From the NCBI RefSeq assembly GCF_027922165.1, contig NZ_BSFD01000001.1, positions 328,883 through 392,882 of the forward strand: a DNA stretch of 64,000 bases, read 5' to 3'. This DNA is from Brevundimonas intermedia (GTDB lineage Bacteria > Pseudomonadota > Alphaproteobacteria > Caulobacterales > Caulobacteraceae). This document shows, piece by piece, positions 15,486 through 22,860 of the stretch (position 1 is the stretch's first letter; every line of letters begins with the position of its first letter). The notes below the pieces were generated by a model. The model saw only the letters and a list, made by a program, of their open reading frames with translations, was not told where the DNA came from and did no database searches. A program made the position numbers and the translations under genes.

Positions 15486-17222
15486 CTAGTTCAGGCCCGC
15501 GTCGGCGCGGCGCGCGCGCACGATCTCGGCCAGGTCGGCCATGATGCTCTCGGTCGTGGCCCAGCGGCCGGCGCCCCGTCCCCGGCAGCGCCAGACCCGG
15601 CCGTCAGCGCCGTAAACCTTCAAGGCGTTGCCCTCGCCGCGCAGGCTGGAGAACAGCGGGTCGCCGTGCTCGGCCGTCAGCTTGACCGACGGCGCGATGA
15701 CCCCGTCCTTCAGATGGGCGGCGCCGATCTGGCGCACCCCGCCGTCGGCCGATGTGGCCTCGGTCAGATGGTCGCGCGGGATCTCGCCGTCGGGCGAGCG
15801 GCCAAAGGCCTCGTGGCACAGCAGCCGCACCTTGGCGGCGGCGTCCAGCCCCTCCAGATCCGCCGACGGGTCCTCCTCGGCAAAGCCCGCCGCGCGGGCG
15901 TCAGCCAGGGCCTCATTGAAGGCCGCGCCGTCGCCCAGCCGCTCCAACATGAAGTTGACCGTGCCGTTCAGCACCGCCTCGAACCCGACCACCTCGCCGG
16001 CGGCGCGGGCCCCCCGCACCGTCTCGATCATCGGCGAACCGCCCCCGACCGAGGCCGACCAGAAGATCCGCCGGCCCTTGGCCTTGGCCAGCTCCTGCAA
16101 GCCGCCGGGATCACGGCTGACCGCCTGTTTGTTGGCGCTGGCCACGTCGCAGCCGGCCTCCAGCGCGGCGCGGATGACCGCATGGCCCGCCTCGCCTTCC
16201 GACAGGGCCTCAAGGACGATGTCCGGCTTCTTGGCCCAGAGGACGGCCGGATCGGCGGTGAACAGGGATTGCGGACAGGCCACATCGCGGACCTTCTTCG
16301 GATCGCGCACCAGCACCCCGACCACGTCATAGCGCGGATCGCTGAGCAGCCGGGCCAGGACCCCGCCGCCCACCACGCCGCAGCCGGCGACCGCCACCTT
16401 CAGCGGCGGCAGGGCCGGCGCCGGTCCAGGGGGGGCCGACTTCTTGCCGATGACGGTGCCGTCGGCCCGGTCCAGGGCCGCGACCTCGATCTCCACGCCC
16501 CGGCTCTCGCCCAGGTCGATGGCGTCGTGCTGGACCAGGGCGCCGCCCAGCTTGCGCGCCACGTCCCAGGACGCGCGGCGATAGCGCAGGGCCGGGGCCG
16601 TCCGGTCGTTCGGATCATGGTCGTACAGGCCGTCGACATCCTTCACCAGCCGCACCTTCTTCAGGCCCAGCTCGGCCGCGAGGAAGACCGCCGTCAGGTC
16701 CGATCCGCCCCGGCCCAGCAGGGCGATCCGCCCGTCCGGCCGCACGGCGCCGAAGCCGGGCACCACCACCACCTCGTGGCGGTCCAGCGCCTGTTTCAGA
16801 TGGTCGGGCCGCAGGCCGCAGGGGCGCGAATGCTCCGGCTCGCCCTCAGCGACGATGCCCAGTTCGCGCACCGACAGGGCGCAGGCGTCCAGGCCGATCC
16901 GGTCGCAGGCGATGGCCACCAGGGCCGCCGACTTCTCCTCGCCCAGGGCCACATAGCCGGGCAGCAGATCGTTGGAATGGGCCAGGCCGAGCGCCCGCGC
17001 CTCGCCCAGCATCTGGTCCGTCGCCCCGCCGAAGGCCGAGACCACCGCCACCACCTTCCGCCCTGCCCGCACATGGCCATAGACGGCCGAGGCCACCAGC
17101 GGCGCCTCCGCCGCGCTGCGCAGGATCGACGACCCGAACTTCAGCACCACCACCTCGGGCGCGGGCTGATTACTGGGATCTGGGTTCTCGGACTTCTCTA
17201 CGACGGCGAGGGAGACGGACAT
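15486..17222 (-). CDS. thrA: Bifunctional aspartokinase / homoserine dehydrogenase without ACT domains
   Basis: A 578-residue fusion of an amino acid kinase (about residues 22-270) and homoserine dehydrogenase (about 285-575), catalysing the first and third steps from aspartate to homoserine. The kinase part shows VVLKFGSSILRS (canonical KFGGTS, altered here), SAFGGATDQML and GRGGSDLTAVFLAAELG. The dehydrogenase part shows the nucleotide motif AGCGVVGGGV, SANKQAVS, EAVLNGTVNFML and DPSADLEGLDAAAKV with the catalytic-region lysine. E. coli ThrA is about 820 residues with ACT domains between the two enzymes; here the linker is only about 15 residues and there is no C-terminal ACT. Kinase activity should be tested because of the KFGSS change. 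thrB follows by three bases. Confidence 0.88.
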   Translation of the reverse strand: MSVSLAVVEKSENPDPSNQPAPEVVVLKFGSSILRSAAEAPLVASAVYGHVRAGRKVVAVVSAFGGATDQMLGEARALGLAHSNDLLPGYVALGEEKSAALVAIACDRIGLDACALSVRELGIVAEGEPEHSRPCGLRPDHLKQALDRHEVVVVPGFGAVRPDGRIALLGRGGSDLTAVFLAAELGLKKVRLVKDVDGLYDHDPNDRTAPALRYRRASWDVARKLGGALVQHDAIDLGESRGVEIEVAALDRADGTVIGKKSAPPGPAPALPPLKVAVAGCGVVGGGVLARLLSDPRYDVVGVLVRDPKKVRDVACPQSLFTADPAVLWAKKPDIVLEALSEGEAGHAVIRAALEAGCDVASANKQAVSRDPGGLQELAKAKGRRIFWSASVGGGSPMIETVRGARAAGEVVGFEAVLNGTVNFMLERLGDGAAFNEALADARAAGFAEEDPSADLEGLDAAAKVRLLCHEAFGRSPDGEIPRDHLTEATSADGGVRQIGAAHLKDGVIAPSVKLTAEHGDPLFSSLRGEGNALKVYGADGRVWRCRGRGAGRWATTESIMADLAEIVRARRADAGLN

Positions 17223-17261
17223 TGCGGTTTCTCGGGGATGTTCGAAGGGGGTGGGGTGAAT

Positions 17262-17294
17262 AGAAAAACCCCGCCAGGCGGACCGGGCGGGGTT
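17262..17294 (-). terminator. Attenuator terminator of the thrA leader
   Basis: On the minus strand, 40-72 bases upstream of the thrA start, AACCCCGCC (17286-17294) pairs perfectly with GGCGGGGTT (17267-17275), a 9-bp GC-rich stem, followed by five T and then C. It sits between the Thr-rich leader peptide and the structural gene, where an attenuator is expected. A near copy of its first arm (CCGAACCCCG, 17311-17320) lies just upstream and could compete for pairing. Confidence 0.85.
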
Positions 17295-17324
17295 CGGGTT
17301 CTGCGGTTGCCGGGGTTCGGCGCG

Positions 17325-17450
17325 CTAAACTCGTCCCGCCCGTAAGGGCATGGTGGTGGTGGTGCCGGTGGTGCCAATAATCATGCCGAGACGCGTCGCG
17401 GCGAGGCCGGCGACGGTCGAAACTTCGGCGATGATGACGCGCTGTTGCAC
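17325..17450 (-). CDS. thrL: thr operon leader peptide (Thr/Ile-rich)
   Basis: A short open frame on the minus strand starts at GTG (17450) and ends with TAG (17325-17327), 41 residues. Its C-terminal part reads MIIGTTGTTTTMPLRAGRV, with two adjacent Ile and six Thr codons within ten positions (17352-17381). An intrinsic terminator follows 30 bases after its stop, and then thrA. This is the design of the enterobacterial thrL attenuator: ribosome stalling at Thr/Ile codons when charged tRNA is short prevents terminator formation. Which start is used is uncertain; no strong ribosome site is seen, and the Met at 17384 would give an 18-residue version. The peptide should act only in cis by its translation. 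Confidence 0.75.
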   Translation of the reverse strand: MQQRVIIAEVSTVAGLAATRLGMIIGTTGTTTTMPLRAGRV

Positions 17451-17502
17451 GGGGCGATTCCGGTTCAAATCTAACCCTAGGGTGCTCGGACCACCCCCAC
17501 AG

Positions 17503-17508
17503 TGTCAA
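17503..17508 (-). promoter_or_regulatory. Candidate -35 element for the thr leader transcript
   Basis: TTGACA on the minus strand at 17508-17503, about 55 bases upstream of the leader peptide start. A weak -10 candidate (TAGGGT/TTAGAT) lies in 17470-17487. It is the best promoter candidate for the leader-thrA-thrB transcript, but the -10 match is poor. Confidence 0.35.
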
Positions 17509-17635
17509 GTCGTGTTGGATGATTTTTTCACGACAGCCGTTTTTGGGTCCGTTTCAGACCCCCTTCGTCCAACACAGACCGTGACAAGGGTCGAATTTTT
17601 CCCTTGACCGGCGCCGCCTGTTTGATCAACGTAAG

Positions 17636-17752
17636 ATCACTCATCAAGACCGGCTGAGGGATTAGGCCCTTTGACGCCGGGGCAACCATCGGGTTCCGCC
17701 CGAAACGGTGCCAACTCCTGCGGGGTCCTTCGGGCCGCGAGAGATGAGTGGA
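17636..17752 (+). ncRNA. SAM-I (S-box) riboswitch
   Basis: The sequence follows the SAM-I aptamer consensus. P1 is CACTCATC (17638-17645) paired with GATGAGTG (17743-17750), 8 of 8 bases. After it come the CAAGA bulge, the kink-turn and pseudoknot region GGCTGAGGGATTAGGCCC, GACGCCGGGGCAACC, then GGTGCCAACTCCTGC and AGAGATGAG. It binds S-adenosylmethionine and would switch off the downstream metX-metB pair when SAM is plentiful. It lies about 80 bases upstream of metX, on the same strand. Confidence 0.92.
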
Positions 17753-17819
17753 GCATCGACGAGGCGACGCTCCACGATCTGTCACCGCATCGAGCCTTGC
17801 TGAGGCGAGAACGATGCGG
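17748..17819 (+). promoter_or_regulatory. Riboswitch expression platform
   Basis: Two hairpins follow the aptamer. GTGGAGC (17748-17754) pairs with GCTCCAC (17769-17775); its first three bases are also the end of aptamer stem P1, so the two structures compete. CCGCATCG (17785-17792) pairs with CGATGCGG (17812-17819) and ends ten bases before the metX ATG. No U-run follows either, so control of translation start seems more likely than termination. This is inference from pairing alone. Confidence 0.55.
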
Positions 17820-17829
17820 ACGACGATAG

Positions 17830-18870
17830 ATGACCCTGGCTGAAACATCCCTGCTCGAAGAGCCCGCCTGTCGGCCCCAGCCGGCCTCGACGCCCGTGCG
17901 CGAACGCGGCGGCGCCCGCGACGTCATCGTCCCCATTCCCGCAGACTTCCGCCTCGCCTCAGGCGAACGGCTGAACCAGCCCAATGTCGTAGGCCGCATC
18001 CACGGCCGCGCCGGCGCTCCCGTCGTCGTCGTCGCCGGCGGCATATCAGCCGGCCGCTTTGTCCACCGCACCGAGACCAATGGCCTGGGCTGGTGGTCCG
18101 GCGCCGTGTCGGTGCGCGGCCCTATCGATCTGTCCCGCCTACAGGTTCTCGCCGTCGATTTCGCCCCCGGCGCCGAATTCTCCGACACCCCGGTGACCAT
18201 CACCACCCACGATCAGGCCCGCCTGCTGGCCCTGGTGCTGAACCATCTGAAGATCGAGCAGGTCGCGGCCTTCGTCGGCTGCTCCTACGGCGGCATGGTC
18301 GGCCTGGCCTTTGCCGAACTTTATCCCGACTGGGCCGAGCAGTTGATCGTGGTCTCGGCCGCCCACCGCGCCCACCCCCAGGCCACCGCCTGGCGCGGCA
18401 TCCAGCGTCGCATCCTTCAGTTCGCCGTCGCCGCCGGCCGCCCCGAGGAAGGCGTCGCCCTGGCCCGCGAACTGGCCATGACCACCTATCGTACAGCCGA
18501 AGAGTTCAACGACCGGTTCGACACCACCGCGCCCCAGGCCGTCGGCGGCGCCTATCCGGTCTGTGACTACCTGACGGCGCGGGGCCAGGCCTACCGCACC
18601 CACACCACCCCTGCCCGCTGGCTGTCGATGTCCGATTCCCTGGACCGCCACAGCGTGACGCCCGAGGCCATAACCACCCCCGTCACCCTGATCGGCTTCA
18701 CTTCCGACCGGCTGGTGCCGATCGACGACATCCGCGAACTGGCCGCGCGGCTGCCGACCCTGTGGCGCTTCGTCGAAGCCCCCTCCCTCTATGGCCACGA
18801 CGCCTTTCTGAAGGAGGACGCCTTCGTCGGCGACATCCTCCGCGCCGCTTTCAAGGACATCAAAGCATGA
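17830..18870 (+). CDS. metX: Homoserine O-acyltransferase, MetX family
   Basis: A 346-residue alpha/beta-hydrolase-fold enzyme that activates homoserine with an acyl group (acetyl or succinyl; the donor cannot be told from sequence) for methionine synthesis. The nucleophile elbow is GCSYGGM, the acid is Asp in FTSDRLVP, and the histidine is in YGHDAF, completing the triad. The GCSYGGM form differs from the GGSMGGM of many MetX enzymes and recalls the shorter MetX group known from Xanthomonas relatives. It lies under a SAM-I riboswitch and overlaps the next gene by ATGA. The ATG lacks a strong Shine-Dalgarno sequence. Confidence 0.9.
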   Translation: MTLAETSLLEEPACRPQPASTPVRERGGARDVIVPIPADFRLASGERLNQPNVVGRIHGRAGAPVVVVAGGISAGRFVHRTETNGLGWWSGAVSVRGPIDLSRLQVLAVDFAPGAEFSDTPVTITTHDQARLLALVLNHLKIEQVAAFVGCSYGGMVGLAFAELYPDWAEQLIVVSAAHRAHPQATAWRGIQRRILQFAVAAGRPEEGVALARELAMTTYRTAEEFNDRFDTTAPQAVGGAYPVCDYLTARGQAYRTHTTPARWLSMSDSLDRHSVTPEAITTPVTLIGFTSDRLVPIDDIRELAARLPTLWRFVEAPSLYGHDAFLKEDAFVGDILRAAFKDIKA

Positions 18871-20045
18871 CCCGTATCGCCAATCCGCACACCATCGCCG
18901 CCCGCACGGGCGTGGACTCGGACACGGCCCACGGCGCGGTCATGCCGCCGCTCTATCTGTCGTCCAACTATTCATTCGCCGGCTTCGAACAGAAGCGGAA
19001 GTACGACTACAGCCGGTCGGGCAATCCGACCCGCGACGTCCTGGCCGAGACCCTGGCCGAGTTGGAGAGCGGCGCCGGCTGCGTCATCACCGCCACCGGC
19101 ATGGCCGCCGTCGATCTGCCTCTGGCCTTGCTGGAGCCCGGCGACCTGCTGATCGCGCCGCACGATTGCTACGGCGGCACCTGCCGCCTGCTGAACGCCC
19201 GCGCCAAGAAGGGCCATTTCGATCTGCTGCTGGTCGACCAGGGCGATCCCGCCGCCTTCGAGGCCGCCCTGGCGCTGAAGCCCAAGCTGGTCCTGGTCGA
19301 GACCCCGTCCAACCCCCTGCTGCGTCTGGTGGACGTCGCCGACATCTGCACCCGCGCCCATGCCGCAGGCGCCAAGGTCGTCTGCGACAACACCTTCTTG
19401 TCGCCGGCGCTTCAGAACCCGATCAAGCTGGGCGCCGACTTCGTCGTCCACTCCACGACCAAGTTCATCAACGGCCACTCCGACGTGGTCGGCGGCGCCG
19501 TGATCTCCGCCGACGCCGAGGATCATCAGACCCTGGCCTGGTGGGCCAACTGCACCGGCGTGACCGGCTCGCCCTTCGACGCCTATCTGACCCTGCGGGG
19601 CGTGCGCACCCTGTTCGCCCGCATCGAGCGGCAACAGGCCACCGCGGGCAGGATCGCCGAAAAGCTGGCCGCCCACCCGGCGGTCAAGGCCGTCCACTAC
19701 CCCGGCCTGAAGTCGCACCCCAACCACGCTCTGGTCGCCGCACAGCAGGCCGGTCCGGGCGCCATGCTCAGCTTCGAGCTGGAAGGCGGGACTGAGGCCG
19801 TACGCGACCTGGTCGAGGCGCTGGAGATCTTCACCCTGGCGGAATCCCTGGGCGGGGTCGAAAGCCTGATCGCCCACCCCGCCACCATGACCCACGCCGC
19901 CATGACGCCGGAGCAGCGCGCGACCGCCGGCATCTGCGACGGCCTGGTGCGGCTGTCGGTCGGACTGGAGCATGTCGAGGACCTGATCGCCGACCTATTC
20001 CCGGCCCTGGACGCCGTCATCCCGGCCAAGGCCGAGGCCGCCTGA
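18867..20045 (+). CDS. metB: Cystathionine gamma-synthase / O-acylhomoserine sulfhydrylase
   Basis: A 392-residue PLP enzyme of the Cys/Met metabolism family. Key features are YDYSRSGNPTRDVL, ATGMAAVDL, APHDCYGGTCRL and VVCDNTFLSP; the PLP lysine is in HSTTKFINGHSD. The C-terminal SLGGVESLIAHPATMTHAAM is typical. It takes the MetX product and either cysteine (giving cystathionine) or sulfide (giving homocysteine). Both reactions occur within this family and sequence alone does not decide. ATGA overlap with metX indicates coupled translation and common control by the riboswitch. Confidence 0.9.
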   Translation: MTRIANPHTIAARTGVDSDTAHGAVMPPLYLSSNYSFAGFEQKRKYDYSRSGNPTRDVLAETLAELESGAGCVITATGMAAVDLPLALLEPGDLLIAPHDCYGGTCRLLNARAKKGHFDLLLVDQGDPAAFEAALALKPKLVLVETPSNPLLRLVDVADICTRAHAAGAKVVCDNTFLSPALQNPIKLGADFVVHSTTKFINGHSDVVGGAVISADAEDHQTLAWWANCTGVTGSPFDAYLTLRGVRTLFARIERQQATAGRIAEKLAAHPAVKAVHYPGLKSHPNHALVAAQQAGPGAMLSFELEGGTEAVRDLVEALEIFTLAESLGGVESLIAHPATMTHAAMTPEQRATAGICDGLVRLSVGLEHVEDLIADLFPALDAVIPAKAEAA

Positions 20046-20070
20046 TTTTTTGCTTGCAGGAGGGACCGAT

Positions 20071-20093
20071 CCGGGGCAAATGCGCCGCCCCGG
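20071..20093 (+). other. GC-rich hairpin after metB
   Basis: CCGGGGC (20071-20077) pairs with GCCCCGG (20087-20093). It may help end the metX-metB transcript or mark the border with the tRNA gene, but no U-run follows, so it does not qualify as a standard terminator. Confidence 0.4.
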
Positions 20094-20097
20094 CCGC

Positions 20098-20172
20098 GGT
20101 CCCTTCGTCTATCGGTTAGGACGTCAGGTTTTCAACCTGAAAAGAGGGGTTCGACTCCCCTAGGGACTGCCA
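20098..20172 (+). tRNA. tRNA-Glu (anticodon TTC)
   Basis: A 75-base tRNA with encoded CCA. The acceptor stem GGTCCCT pairs with AGGGACT (one G-U pair), the anticodon arm is CAGGTTTTCAACCTG with TTC as anticodon, and the T-arm is AGGGGTTCGACTCCCCT. It follows metB on the same strand. Confidence 0.97.
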
Positions 20173-20387
20173 CCGGCGGCCAATCTTCGGCCAAGTGAAG
20201 AGGGCGTATTTGAGCGATCGCTCCGCCCCGATTAAGATTTCAGTAACCATTTTGTTCGGAAGCGGACGATAAGCCTCTCGATTCATGGACTTTTTTCGGT
20301 CTCACTCAGGAACTATCCACAGACACTGTGGTTAACCCGCAGTTACCTCGGCGCAGAAGCGCCTCTCCCTCCTGAACCGAGACACCC
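20173..20387. other. Intergenic region after tRNA-Glu
   Basis: No gene was found. It holds a CTATCCACA sequence near 20311 (one mismatch from a DnaA box TTATCCACA), a GATTC site at 20280 and TTAACC nearby. These may be chance matches or part of the promoter of the small gene at 20388. Confidence 0.35.
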
Positions 20388-20654
20388 ATGTTCATCGCCA
20401 TCGCCCGCCCGGCGGTGGAGCCCCAAGGCCCCGACGCCGTCGCCGTCCCCGGCTCTCCCGCCATCGCCGAACTGTCGCCCCGCGCCCTGCACGCGCGCCT
20501 TCTGGAAAACGCCGCCCTCAGACGGAGGCGCGGCCTCGAACGTCGACGCGAACGTCGGCTCGAAGACGCCGACTATTGGCTGCACGCCGCCCCCATGGCG
20601 GTCCAAAAAGCCAGCGCGCTGCGCGAGCACACAAGCTTCGCACCCCTGCCCTAA
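20388..20654 (+). CDS. Small arginine-rich hypothetical protein
   Basis: An 88-residue protein with a highly basic centre (RRRRGLERRRERRLEDADYWL). The start ATG has no strong ribosome site. Its TAA stop overlaps the stop of the convergent gene by three bases (CTAA at 20651-20654). The basic helix could bind nucleic acid, but no family was recognised. It might be a spurious frame; codon use is compatible with coding. Confidence 0.5.
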   Translation: MFIAIARPAVEPQGPDAVAVPGSPAIAELSPRALHARLLENAALRRRRGLERRRERRLEDADYWLHAAPMAVQKASALREHTSFAPLP

Positions 20655-21595
20655 CGCAGTTCGGGCATCCGCCGACGGAGCGACGCCTTCAGCTTGTCTA
20701 CCCGCTGGCCTGCCGACTTGGGGCGGACCCGCTCACGATGCTCGAAGCCGCCGCCCCAGCGATCATGGACGGCCGTGGCGAGATGGGGATGTCGATCGTG
20801 CTGGTGGACGATGGGGCTGACCGTACCGTCTGGATTGACCACCCTGCCATCCTGGAAGGCCAAGCGATCACCGGGCGTGAGGCCCAGGGTCGCCACCCGG
20901 CCGTAATTCGGCTGGATAGCCGCCGCCGTCAGTCCCTGGTGGATCGCCATGTTGAAGGCGGCCTGGTCGGCGCCGAAGGCCCCGCCGATCTCGGACCGGG
21001 GCGTCGCCGCCAGAGACAGGATCAGCCGCGACAGCCGCGCCACCTCGGGCCGCGGCCCCAGGACCGTTCCGACACAGAGGCAGGCTTGGCCGCCCAATTG
21101 TCGCGCCTGCGCCTCGCCAAACAGGGCGCGCAGATACTTCATGTTGAAGGCGTGGTCGCAGAGCGGCGCCTCGGCCTCGATGAAGGCTTCCAATCCCACC
21201 GGAGCGGGCGCGAACGGCGCGGCCTGGAAGATCACGTCGCGCACATCGCAGGCCAGGGCGGCGCCGGGCCGGTCGCCCAGCAGGCCGGCGAAGGCGACGA
21301 ACCTCTGCATCACCGGATGGGGCGCCCAACCGCGCCAGACCGGGGCATCGACGGCGATCACGTCATTCCGGGCCAGGAAGGCGCGCAGGTCAGGATTCGC
21401 ATCAACCACGAGGGCGACGGGCCCGTCGAACACCGCCCGCAGCGACAGCACGAACGGCGCAATGTCGGCGGCGTCATACCCGGTGGCGTAGCCGACCACC
21501 GCGTCGCCGTCGGGCAAGGGCGTGATCTCGCGTCCGACCTCCAGCGCCTGGGCCAGCCAGTCCAGATAGTTCGACCGGACCGCCCCCTGTTTCAT
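20651..21595 (-). CDS. Uncharacterised protein, glycosyltransferase-like
   Basis: A 314-residue protein with no signal peptide. LACDVRDVIFQAAPF resembles the D-x-R-D-V/I-F-Q block in nucleotide-diphospho-sugar transferases, and FGADQAAFNMAIHQG resembles the acceptor-side DQ..FN pattern of that fold; the assignment to a GT-A-like transferase is therefore an inference. The start lies four bases after the carA stop, so it is probably co-transcribed with carA. Nothing in the sequence links it to pyrimidine or arginine synthesis. Confidence 0.65.
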   Translation of the reverse strand: MKQGAVRSNYLDWLAQALEVGREITPLPDGDAVVGYATGYDAADIAPFVLSLRAVFDGPVALVVDANPDLRAFLARNDVIAVDAPVWRGWAPHPVMQRFVAFAGLLGDRPGAALACDVRDVIFQAAPFAPAPVGLEAFIEAEAPLCDHAFNMKYLRALFGEAQARQLGGQACLCVGTVLGPRPEVARLSRLILSLAATPRSEIGGAFGADQAAFNMAIHQGLTAAAIQPNYGRVATLGLTPGDRLAFQDGRVVNPDGTVSPIVHQHDRHPHLATAVHDRWGGGFEHRERVRPKSAGQRVDKLKASLRRRMPELR

Positions 21596-21599
21596 GGCG

Positions 21600-22760
21600 T
21601 CAGCGCGGTCCCATCAGATCGGCGAACCGGTCGAACAGGTACAGGCTGTCGGCCGGGCCGGGCGAGGCCTCGGGGTGGTGCTGGACGCTGAAGATCGGCT
21701 TGTCCTTGACGGCGATGCCGCAGTTGGTGCCGTCGAACAGGCTGACGTGGGTTTCGGTCACGGCGTCGGGCAGGCTGTCGCGATCGACGGTAAAGCCGTG
21801 GTTCATCGACACGATCTCGACCTTGCCGGTGGTCAGATCCTTGACCGGATGGTTGGCGCCGTGGTGGCCCTGTTCCATCTTCACCGTCCTCGCGCCCAGG
21901 GCCAAGGCCAGCATCTGGTGACCCAGGCAGATGCCCATCAGGGGCTTGCCGCTGGCGACCAGTTTCTGGATTTCCGGCACGGCGTATTCGCCGGTCGCGG
22001 CCGGATCGCCCGGCCCGTTCGACAGGACGACGCCGTCGGGATTGCGGGCCAGAACCTCTTCCGCCGTCGTCGTGGCCGGCACCACGGTGATCCGGGCGCC
22101 TGTCGAGGCCAGGGCGCGCAAGATGTTGCGCTTCACCCCATAGTCAATGACCACGACGTCCTTGCGGCCCTGGGTCTTGGGGTGGCCCTCCGGCCATTCC
22201 CACAGACCCTCGTCCCATTCGAACGCCTGAAGCGTCGAGGCGGGCTTGGCCAGGTCCAGGCCGACAAGGCCGGTCCATTCCCGCGCCTGGGCGACCAGGG
22301 CCTCCAGGTCGAACTGGCCGTCCGGATTATGGGCGATGACCGCGTGGGGGGCGCCTTTGTCGCGGATGATCTTGGTCAGGGCGCGGGTGTCGACGCCGGC
22401 CAGACCGACCACGCCGCGCCGCTTCATCCAGTCGTCGAAGCTCGAGTCCGAACGATAGTTGGCCGGATCAGTCGGCACGTCACGGAAGATGGCGCCCCGC
22501 GCCGAGGTGTCCGAACCGCCGCCCATCTGTTCGATGTCTTCGACATTGGTGCCGGTGTTGCCGACGTGCGGGAAGGTGAAGGCCAAGATCTGGCTCATGT
22601 AGGACGGGTCGGTCAGGATCTCCTGATAGCCGGTCATGGCGGTGTTGAAGACCACCTCGCCCAGGGCCGATCCGACAGCGCCGACGCCGATCCCTTGCAG
22701 GACCGTGCCGTCGGCGAGCGCGAGGACGCCCGTGGCGCCCGGAAGGATCTTGGTCGTCAT
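21600..22760 (-). CDS. carA: Carbamoyl-phosphate synthase, small subunit
   Basis: A 386-residue glutaminase subunit that releases ammonia from glutamine and channels it to CarB for carbamoyl phosphate, feeding arginine and pyrimidine synthesis. The N-terminal CPSase domain shows [30 protein letters not shown]. The glutaminase domain has the catalytic cysteine in GICLGHQML and the His/Glu of the triad in [13 protein letters not shown]. The ATG at 22760 gives the normal N-terminus; an upstream in-frame start would add 16 residues without similarity. carB is not in the window. Confidence 0.97.
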   Translation of the reverse strand: MTTKILPGATGVLALADGTVLQGIGVGAVGSALGEVVFNTAMTGYQEILTDPSYMSQILAFTFPHVGNTGTNVEDIEQMGGGSDTSARGAIFRDVPTDPANYRSDSSFDDWMKRRGVVGLAGVDTRALTKIIRDKGAPHAVIAHNPDGQFDLEALVAQAREWTGLVGLDLAKPASTLQAFEWDEGLWEWPEGHPKTQGRKDVVVIDYGVKRNILRALASTGARITVVPATTTAEEVLARNPDGVVLSNGPGDPAATGEYAVPEIQKLVASGKPLMGICLGHQMLALALGARTVKMEQGHHGANHPVKDLTTGKVEIVSMNHGFTVDRDSLPDAVTETHVSLFDGTNCGIAVKDKPIFSVQHHPEASPGPADSLYLFDRFADLMGPR

Positions 22761-22860
22761 GGGCGCGCTCCTACACACGAATCCGGCCCAAACGGAGGCC
22801 GGAGACAAACGGCGGGGTCGTTAAGCCCTGCCGTGCGCCGGGTCAACGACCATCCGCATC

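Noticed and set aside
14550..17345. 931-codon open frame on the plus strand
   Set aside because: It is the antisense of thrB and the aspartokinase-homoserine dehydrogenase gene; high third-position GC keeps antisense frames open. No family motif.
17170..17508. 112-codon minus-strand frame across the thr leader
   Set aside because: His/Arg-rich and without a ribosome site; another frame in the same region gives the Thr/Ile leader peptide, which fits the terminator and thrA.
17636..17752. SAM-II or SAM/SAH riboswitch
   Set aside because: The four-way architecture with kink-turn and GGTGCCAACTCCTGC is SAM-I; the compact SAM-II pseudoknot pattern is absent.
20305..20345. Replication origin near CTATCCACA
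   Set aside because: Only one imperfect DnaA box; no AT-rich unwinding region, no dnaA, hemE or parAB nearby.
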